From contig NZ_DLFW01000047.1 in assembly GCF_002482385.1 (NCBI RefSeq), positions 268,405-332,404 on the forward strand: a stretch of 64,000 nucleotides of DNA, given 5' to 3'. The notes under the pieces were generated by a model that was not told where the DNA came from, searched no databases, and saw nothing but the letters and a program-made list of their open reading frames with translations. This DNA is from Dysgonomonas sp. UBA7710. Lineage in GTDB: Bacteria > Bacteroidota > Bacteroidia > Bacteroidales > Dysgonomonadaceae. A program made the position numbers and the translations under genes. Position 1 is the first letter of the stretch, and every line of letters begins with the position of its first letter. Of this stretch, positions 54,903-61,952 are shown piece by piece.

Positions 54903-57900
54903 TTAGAATGTAACATTAAGTCCAAATGTTAATGAGAATGGAGTCAAATAACCGTAACCGGGCATCTCCGGATCAAAACTTGTGTATTTATCTTTACCCC
55001 AGCCTTTTTTCAGAGTTAAGACGTTTCGTGCCGAAGTATAGATTCTTAAGTTCTGCATCAACATCTTACCTGATATTTTCTTCGGAAGTGTATACCCTAA
55101 TTCTATATTTCTTAGTTTGAGGTAGGACCCATCTTCTACAAAATAGCTGGAGAAACGATGTTCTGCATTTTGTGTCGAATTAGATATAGCTGGAATATCT
55201 GAATCAGGGTTATCGAATGACCAGGCACCTAAGATTCTCTCCGGATGATTTTTATGAGCCGGTACAGTTATATTCCATAAGTCGGATTCTTGTTTCCAGA
55301 TATTATTTACTTTATTGCCATAAACACCCTGGAAGAATATATTCATATCAAAATTGCGGTATTTAAGGTCAAATGTGATCCCTCCGAAGAAATCGGGATC
55401 TGTAACTCCGATATATGTTCTGTCATATACTTCGTCTACCACTCCATTTCCATCGAGATCTTTGTAGCGAATACGGCCGACAGCCTTTCCTTTCTGTTCG
55501 GCATGGTTATCAACTTCCTCCTGTGTCTTAAAAATGCCATCAGCAACTAAGCCATAGAGTATATTAGGAGTTCTTCCGGTAACAAGGTCAAGTACCCCAT
55601 CGCCCGGATATTTATTAATTACGTTTTCGGGAAGATCTATTATTTTGGTTTTATAGGTTCCTATATTAGCCGAGATAGTGTACTGGAATGCTGATTTAGG
55701 ATCGTTGCTATAACTAATGGAAAATTCTATCCCTTTATTATTCATATCAGCACCATTAATCCAAGGTTCGCCACCTTCGCCCATCGCTGCAATGTAAGGC
55801 GTTTGTACTAATATATCCGATGTTTTCTTATAATAATATCCTAACGATCCGTTGATCCGTTGATTAAGGAATCCGAAATCTACAGCCAAATCGGTCTGTG
55901 TTGTTGTTTCCCATTTGAGATCCGGATTACCCAACCATGTTCTTCTATAGCCCGAATATAAAGGCCCGGTCTCGTTCCCTTCTATAGGGTAAGATGTCCC
56001 GAAATAATCGGTTGTGAACGGAGTGGATGTATAACCTCTGGGTAAACCTTGTACACTCCCGTTCGCTCCCCAACTGGCACGCAACTTAAGGTCAGATATA
56101 AAGTTAAAGTCCGCCATGAAAGGTTCGTTATTGATCCGCCATCCTGCCGAGAATGCAGGGAACGTCGCATAACGATTATTTGCACCGAAAAGTGAAGACC
56201 CATCCCGACGCAACGTGGCTGAAAACAAATACTTTGTATCATAAACGTAATTGGCTTTTCCAAATACGGAGAAATATGTATACTCATCGGCAGAACTTCC
56301 AAGAGAATATTTTGATCCGGTAGTTATCCCTAAGTGAGCAAAGTCACGGTCTTCAAGATAGACACCTTCTCTTCTCGCTGAAAACCCTTCCTGTACAAAC
56401 CTTGTCAGTTCTACTCCAAATACGGCATCAAGGCTATGTTTCCCTTTGTTCATATTATAAGACATCGTATTAGTCCAAACATAGCTAAGCGGATGAGACT
56501 GGCTACTTCCTACATAGTTTTCGCCGTCACTATTCCTACCTCCGTTTTCGGACCAGGCACGATCCAGAGTCCTGTTATATGCATTCCCGTAATCGACACC
56601 AAACTGTGTGCGGGCAGATATTCCCTTCCAGATATCAAGATCCAGAAAAATATTACCAATCACTTTTACATAATTATTAGTATTATCCCTGTTGTTTGTC
56701 AATACACGTACAGGGTTTGTAAAATCGTCAAAACCAGCAGCTCCTGCCCATCCTCCATTGACGTCATAAACGGGAACCGCCGGAGGCATAATCATAGCCC
56801 AACGCATCTCGTTGCCATCTCTGTACTGCAAATAAGATACAGCAAGATTTTCTCCTATCTTCAACCGGTTATTTATCAGATTATACTCAGTATTGACCCG
56901 TATTGAATACTGTCTGAAATATGTATGAATTTGCGTTCCCTGATTGTCGTAATAGCCTAACGAAAATAAACTTTTCGATTTATCCGATCCACTGGAAACC
57001 GTTAATTGATGATTAGTCATTATTGCTGTCCTGAGAATCTCATCCATCCAGTTTGTATCAGAACCTCTTACCGTTTTGTCGGCATTAAGCCATTCAGCCG
57101 GCCGCGCCGCATCCAGTATAGCTCTTCCGTTAGCATCTCTATGCCATGTGAAATCGTAGGTAGATGGTAACGACATAGCCATCCCATATATCTCTTCGTC
57201 ATATGCCTGCGCTCTGAAAGTCGCAATCCCGTATTGTTCAGCATTCATCAGTTTCGGCTTATTCAATACGGTATTAAAAGAAACGCTTCCATTATATTCG
57301 ACCTTGGTTGTGCCAGCTACTCCTTTTTTAGTCTGAACCAATACTACCCCTCCTGAAGCCCTGGCTCCGTATATACTTGCAGAAGCCGCATCCTTCAAGA
57401 CTTGAATAGACTCAATATCTCCTGAGTTTATATCACGAAGATTCAGGTTTTCAGTTGGCATCCCATCTAATACTATCAAAGGCTTAATTCCTCCCGATAA
57501 AGATGAAAGTCCCCTGATTTGTATATTAACTCCTTCTGCCGGATCACCTCCGTTAGTAGTAATATATACTCCTGAAAGTTTTCCCTGAAGAGACTTCATT
57601 GCATTCGCTGACGGATTTTTTGCTAAATCAGCGGCATTGGCAATAGATAGTGATCCCGTCAAATCAGCCTTCTTCTGAGTCATATAACCGGTATAAATCA
57701 CCTCTTGCAACATGGTAGCATCGTTCTCCATATTTACATTAATCGTGCTCTGATTCCCGACTATAACCTCAATTGTTTTCTTTCCAATAAAGTTAAAAAT
57801 CAAAATAGCTTTGTCTGAATCGACTTCTAATGTATACTTCCCATCAATATCAGTCATCGTACCTTTTTGAGTGTCCTTAATAAAGACACTCACCCCGGGC

Positions 57901-58097
57901 AGAGTCTCTCCGGTTTCAAGTTCAAATACCGTACCTGTAACTATTCTTTTTTGGTATGTCTCATCAGTACCGTTTATCGCAAACAGGCCAACTGATGTGA
58001 AAATCATTAGCATTAGAATAAGTGCCTTTCGATACATGTTTTTCCATAGTTTTAGAAACAATATAATTCTGAGATTACATAGCAGTTCCTTTTTCAT
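54903..58097 (-). CDS. SusC-type TonB-dependent transporter (first pair of region D)
   Basis: A 1064-residue outer-membrane transporter. The start may be 58097 or the Met at 58037, which directly precedes the signal peptide RKALILMLMIFTSVGLFA. No STN domain. CarboxypepD_reg-like domain (GTVFELETGETLPGVSVF), plug with EVIYTGYMTQKKADLTG, IRGLSSLSG, VLDGMPTEN and VLKDAASASIYGARASGG, and a barrel ending FSLTFGLNVTF. It pairs with the SusD gene 12 bp downstream. The terminator at 58158-58189 separates it from fucI, so it probably has its own promoter in 58098-58157. Confidence 0.93.
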   Translation of the reverse strand: MKKELLCNLRIILFLKLWKNMYRKALILMLMIFTSVGLFAINGTDETYQKRIVTGTVFELETGETLPGVSVFIKDTQKGTMTDIDGKYTLEVDSDKAILIFNFIGKKTIEVIVGNQSTINVNMENDATMLQEVIYTGYMTQKKADLTGSLSIANAADLAKNPSANAMKSLQGKLSGVYITTNGGDPAEGVNIQIRGLSSLSGGIKPLIVLDGMPTENLNLRDINSGDIESIQVLKDAASASIYGARASGGVVLVQTKKGVAGTTKVEYNGSVSFNTVLNKPKLMNAEQYGIATFRAQAYDEEIYGMAMSLPSTYDFTWHRDANGRAILDAARPAEWLNADKTVRGSDTNWMDEILRTAIMTNHQLTVSSGSDKSKSLFSLGYYDNQGTQIHTYFRQYSIRVNTEYNLINNRLKIGENLAVSYLQYRDGNEMRWAMIMPPAVPVYDVNGGWAGAAGFDDFTNPVRVLTNNRDNTNNYVKVIGNIFLDLDIWKGISARTQFGVDYGNAYNRTLDRAWSENGGRNSDGENYVGSSQSHPLSYVWTNTMSYNMNKGKHSLDAVFGVELTRFVQEGFSARREGVYLEDRDFAHLGITTGSKYSLGSSADEYTYFSVFGKANYVYDTKYLFSATLRRDGSSLFGANNRYATFPAFSAGWRINNEPFMADFNFISDLKLRASWGANGSVQGLPRGYTSTPFTTDYFGTSYPIEGNETGPLYSGYRRTWLGNPDLKWETTTQTDLAVDFGFLNQRINGSLGYYYKKTSDILVQTPYIAAMGEGGEPWINGADMNNKGIEFSISYSNDPKSAFQYTISANIGTYKTKIIDLPENVINKYPGDGVLDLVTGRTPNILYGLVADGIFKTQEEVDNHAEQKGKAVGRIRYKDLDGNGVVDEVYDRTYIGVTDPDFFGGITFDLKYRNFDMNIFFQGVYGNKVNNIWKQESDLWNITVPAHKNHPERILGAWSFDNPDSDIPAISNSTQNAEHRFSSYFVEDGSYLKLRNIELGYTLPKKISGKMLMQNLRIYTSARNVLTLKKGWGKDKYTSFDPEMPGYGYLTPFSLTFGLNVTF

Positions 58098-58157
58098 AAT
58101 TTTTAGTTTAAGGTGAAACAGTGTAAAAAATCTTATTTTTGATTTTAAAGATTATAG

Positions 58158-58189
58158 ACAGGAAGAGTTTAGAAGAAAACTCTTCCTGT
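58158..58189 (-). terminator. strong hairpin after fucI
   Basis: ACAGGAAGAGTTT and AAACTCTTCCTGT form a perfect 13-bp stem with a 6-nt loop, 15 bp downstream of the fucI stop on the - strand. It divides region D into an enzyme unit (open edge to fucI) and a transport and hydrolase unit. Confidence 0.65.
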
Positions 58190-58204
58190 TTTTATATCAA
58201 CCTT

Positions 58205-59980
58205 CTATTTATAAATAGGGCCATATGTATTACATGCCCTATAATCAGAACCTTCAGGATCAGAGCCAAAGGCACTCCATGCCGATGGACGGAATATCTT
58301 ATCCTCATCCACATTATGCATACAGACAGGGATAGAACACATGGAAGCAAGCGAAATCAGATCTGCTCCGATATGTCCGTAACTGATAGCTCCATGATTG
58401 GCTCCCCAATAATTCATAACAGAGTACACATCTTTAAAATGGCCCTGTCCGGTAAGTCTGGGCACAAAGAATGTAGACGGCCAGGTTTTATCTGTACGCT
58501 GATCAATAACACTAAATATTTCTTCAGGGAATGTAGCTGTCCATCCTTCTGCTATCTGAATAACAGGCCCTTGCCCTTTCACCAGATTAATGCGGCACAT
58601 TGTAACAGGCATTCCCGCTTTTGACAAAAGCTTGGAAGAATAACCACCTCCACGGAAATATTCTAAGGAAGAAGGCCCCCACTTTGTCGCTTTAAGCATA
58701 GCGTTTACCTCCTCTTCATCTATTTCCCAGAAAGGTTTCATTACAGGTTTACCATATTTGGTCTGCTCTCCTGTAGCATCCAAAGTACAGGCTCCGGAAT
58801 TAATCAGGTGGATAGCCCCATTCTCCAACAAGCCGTCCGGTTTCCAGCCTGTAACCCTTTCCAAAGCTGCAGGACTCCAATATGTTCTTACATCTGCAAA
58901 TATCTGAGCCGTATTTGTTAATAATTTACCAAATAACATTGATATCCCATTCAGATGATCATCCTCTGTCGCAAATGTAAAAGGCTCACGTATGCCATTC
59001 CAGTCAAAAGATGTATTAAGAATTGCTTCAGAAAAATCGCCGTTCGGAAGAAAATCTGTCCACTGGCGCTGTCCCTGGAATCCTCCGGCAATAGCGTTGT
59101 GCCCCATTGCTTCTTCTCCAAATCCCATATCCCATAACTTATCATTGCCTATCATCAGATCGCGCATGATTAAAGTCATTTTCACTACAAATTCCCAGTC
59201 TTGGTCTTTCTGCTCACGCGAGCGCCGGATTGTTTCAGGATTATGATCCGGCAATTCATTCACAACACAGTTTTTCTTGGTCCAAGCCAGCGCTTTTTCA
59301 AATTCATCCTTATCATATATCTCCTGCTGAATCCTCCGAAGCACTTCGGAACAATCTACATATTCGGTACGCATACCCAGATATTCCTGAAGAAAATCAG
59401 GGTTTACAATAGATCCACCTATCCCCATCGAGACAGATCCGATAGCCAAATAAGATTTCCCCCGCATGATGGCTACTGCAAGGCCTGCTTTAGCAAAACG
59501 TAACAGTTTTTCCTGCACATCTTCAGGTATTACAGGATCGCCCATATCCTGAACATCACGCCCGTAAATACCGAAAGTAGGGAGGCCTTTTTGCGTATGT
59601 GCGGCAAGAGCAGCAGCCAGATATACAGCACCCGGACGCTCAGTGCCGTTAAAGCCCCATATTGCTTTTGGTATCAAAGGGTTCATATCTATTGTTTCTG
59701 ATCCATAACACCAGCATGCTGTTACGGAGAGAGAAACTCCAACATTTTCCCTTTCAAACTTCTCTGCGCAGTCAGCCGCTTCTTTAACACCGCCGATACA
59801 TGTATCCGCGATGACGCATTGCACAGGTGATCCATCCGGATAGCGAAGATTTGTGCTATAAAATTCAGCAACTCTTTTTGCCATATTCATCACTGTATCT
59901 TCTAAAGACTCACGGATACCTCTCCTGCGCCCGTCAATAACAGGGCGAATCCCAATTTTTGGATAGTTCGTTTTTTTCAT
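58205..59980 (-). CDS. fucI: L-fucose / D-arabinose isomerase
   Basis: A 591-residue cytoplasmic isomerase, the same length as E. coli FucI and colinear with it. Marks are PKIGIRPVIDGRRRGIRESLE, WGFNGTERPGAVYLAA, FGIYGRDVQDMGD, SFDWNGIREPFTFATEDDHLNG, FADVRTYWSP, EYFRGGGYSSKLL and WGANHGAISYGHIGAD. By alignment of motifs, the Mn-binding residues are E339, D363 and H529. FucI acts on L-fucose and on D-arabinose, which share stereochemistry at C2-C4, giving L-fuculose and D-ribulose. There is no fuculokinase, fuculose aldolase or fucosidase in the window, while D-arabinan-type hydrolases and a ribulokinase flank it. D-arabinose isomerisation is therefore the more likely role. Confidence 0.92.
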   Translation of the reverse strand: MKKTNYPKIGIRPVIDGRRRGIRESLEDTVMNMAKRVAEFYSTNLRYPDGSPVQCVIADTCIGGVKEAADCAEKFERENVGVSLSVTACWCYGSETIDMNPLIPKAIWGFNGTERPGAVYLAAALAAHTQKGLPTFGIYGRDVQDMGDPVIPEDVQEKLLRFAKAGLAVAIMRGKSYLAIGSVSMGIGGSIVNPDFLQEYLGMRTEYVDCSEVLRRIQQEIYDKDEFEKALAWTKKNCVVNELPDHNPETIRRSREQKDQDWEFVVKMTLIMRDLMIGNDKLWDMGFGEEAMGHNAIAGGFQGQRQWTDFLPNGDFSEAILNTSFDWNGIREPFTFATEDDHLNGISMLFGKLLTNTAQIFADVRTYWSPAALERVTGWKPDGLLENGAIHLINSGACTLDATGEQTKYGKPVMKPFWEIDEEEVNAMLKATKWGPSSLEYFRGGGYSSKLLSKAGMPVTMCRINLVKGQGPVIQIAEGWTATFPEEIFSVIDQRTDKTWPSTFFVPRLTGQGHFKDVYSVMNYWGANHGAISYGHIGADLISLASMCSIPVCMHNVDEDKIFRPSAWSAFGSDPEGSDYRACNTYGPIYK

Positions 59981-60008
59981 TTTTTACTTTTTAAATTTTA
60001 CTTTTTCT

Positions 60009-61940
60009 TTATTGTTTCTCAAGGGTCAGTATATCGAAGTGAAATTTTGATCCCCTCTCTGTTTTTTTCACTTTAATTGAAATAGAATTTGTATGTCTGG
60101 TAAGAGTAAATATCCCTAACTCTGCATTCTCCATTTTTTCTTCAGCCTTACTGTATACATCTTCCCACGATTTTATTTGCTTTTGTCTGTTCCAGACTTC
60201 AAAAGCTCCTCCATCGGGAGTTTTATAATAGGTCAGCTTAATTTTATAGACGCCCTCAGGTACTTCATCCAGCATAATACGCACCATACCTTCATTTTCA
60301 GTATCCGCGATCAAGCGATCTTTGTTTTCAACTTTCAGTCCATGGCCGATCGACAAATTCATTAACTGTGGATAAAAGATATGTGTAGAAGGCTCATAGA
60401 CCGTACGCAGTTCTTCGGTCGGAAACACACCACATTCAGCAGGTTTTGATCCGTAATAGAATGCCAGAGATGTATAATCGACAGGAAATCTGTTTTGCTC
60501 AGGTCCATGTTCGATCGTAACCAGAAGGTTCTTATCGAATGTAACTTTATCCGTCATAAAAAAACGATATCCTCCGGTGCGTGCCATCGGTAAGGAATAA
60601 TCGAGAGATCCGTGTATGGGTAAACTCACCCCCCGATCCCATCTATCGAGTAAAGCATACCATCCTCCATTGTAATAATCCTCCGACCCTGTACCATGCA
60701 TCCTCAATTTATTATCGACCACAGTAGAATCATCTCCTTCGAAAAACAGAGTCATACCCGGGCGTAAAGCTTGAGCAATATGTATTATCCCTATATAATG
60801 CCCCCGATCTTTGATGTCTGCAAATAAATAGGGTTCGAATTCCTTTGGGTCAATCTCCCGGCGCCAGATACTATATAGGCGACCTTCTTTTTCGGGGTTC
60901 TGCGCTTCTTTTGTATAAAATACCCTGGCTTTTACTTCTACCTTCGATTGATTTATATCCTGCCTTTTTTCATATACAAGGCTCAGCCTCGCTTTTTTAC
61001 TGTATGGCATAGGGATATATGAATAGTTGATTGACTGAAAAGAGCCTAATAGAAGGCTTTGCATGGCTGGCTTTCCGTATGCGTAGCCAAAGAAATCGGC
61101 GGCGGGACTGTAAATAGCAGGAGACTCATCATCATCCCACTGCGCTTTCAATATAATATCTTTATATTTACCTTCCAGAGCCGGACTAAAATCCAGTTCG
61201 ATACCAGATATACGTCCTCCTTCATTGGCTGAGAAAAAAGGAACAGCTTCTCCTGGAGCAATAAAAAATTCTTTTGTTTCTACCAGCTGTTCAGCCCTAT
61301 TCAAACTAGTTAAAGGTTTAACTTGACAGAGCCAAAAATTACAAGCCGTGTTTAAAGCCTCTTTTTGCTCTGTATTCCATACCATACTGAAAGACTCTGT
61401 TTGCGCATTCTCCGGATAAGGGCGGTATTGTATCTGATGAAACATGATCTTCTCTCCACAAAATACTATTTTACATGATTTTGCAAATTGAATAGGTACA
61501 TAACAATAGTATCCTCCTATTTCATTTCCGCAAACCGGATTAACAAAAGGAAAAATCTTTCCTGAAAACAAGTCTATAAAAGGAATACTGATACGTGGCG
61601 TTTTTTCGCCATCAATATAGAATTGTATTGTATCTGTAGTCGGTGTGGGCGTCCAAATACGATTAATAACGCCAGGTCCTTTGTAATCGGCCAATACCAA
61701 TTTCCCATTTTCCTTGCGTAGATAGGAATATTTTCCCGAAAAACCATCATCATTGTTTCCTGTACGGTCATAACTTGATTCTTGTTCTATTATCCCGGTC
61801 CGGTATTGTGGCAATAATGCAAGATCGTATAACTGCTCCAATTCACTGACCAGTGTAATAGCACCTGCATTTTTCTTCTTTTGTGAGTATGCAGGAAAAA
61901 CAAGTAAAAATCCGAAAATAATAAAAATTAATTTTTTCAT
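60009..61940 (-). CDS. GH172 (DUF2961) exo-D-arabinofuranosidase-type enzyme, long form
   Basis: A 643-residue secreted enzyme (signal peptide to PAYSQ). DUF2961 core: YKGPGVINRIWTPTP, FYIDGEKTPRISIPFIDLFSG, GGYYCYVPIQFAKSCKI, FFEGDDSTVVDNKLRMHGTG, SEDYYNGGWY. The catalytic glutamates of GH172 align with E401 (FEGDD) and E420 (GTGSED). It is over 200 residues longer than the other GH172 of the locus. An enlarged middle region (about 150-340) and a C-terminal beta domain (about 515-643) make up the difference. The two may cleave different terminal linkages in D-arabinan or a related furanoside. It is followed 28 bp later by fucI, so release and isomerisation of the sugar are co-expressed. Confidence 0.85.
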   Translation of the reverse strand: MKKLIFIIFGFLLVFPAYSQKKKNAGAITLVSELEQLYDLALLPQYRTGIIEQESSYDRTGNNDDGFSGKYSYLRKENGKLVLADYKGPGVINRIWTPTPTTDTIQFYIDGEKTPRISIPFIDLFSGKIFPFVNPVCGNEIGGYYCYVPIQFAKSCKIVFCGEKIMFHQIQYRPYPENAQTESFSMVWNTEQKEALNTACNFWLCQVKPLTSLNRAEQLVETKEFFIAPGEAVPFFSANEGGRISGIELDFSPALEGKYKDIILKAQWDDDESPAIYSPAADFFGYAYGKPAMQSLLLGSFQSINYSYIPMPYSKKARLSLVYEKRQDINQSKVEVKARVFYTKEAQNPEKEGRLYSIWRREIDPKEFEPYLFADIKDRGHYIGIIHIAQALRPGMTLFFEGDDSTVVDNKLRMHGTGSEDYYNGGWYALLDRWDRGVSLPIHGSLDYSLPMARTGGYRFFMTDKVTFDKNLLVTIEHGPEQNRFPVDYTSLAFYYGSKPAECGVFPTEELRTVYEPSTHIFYPQLMNLSIGHGLKVENKDRLIADTENEGMVRIMLDEVPEGVYKIKLTYYKTPDGGAFEVWNRQKQIKSWEDVYSKAEEKMENAELGIFTLTRHTNSISIKVKKTERGSKFHFDILTLEKQ

Positions 61941-61952
61941 ATTTAGTATATA

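Noticed and set aside
58205..59980. fucI as evidence for an L-fucose utilization locus
   Set aside because: No fucosidase, fuculokinase or aldolase in the window; the family also handles D-arabinose, which fits the locus better.
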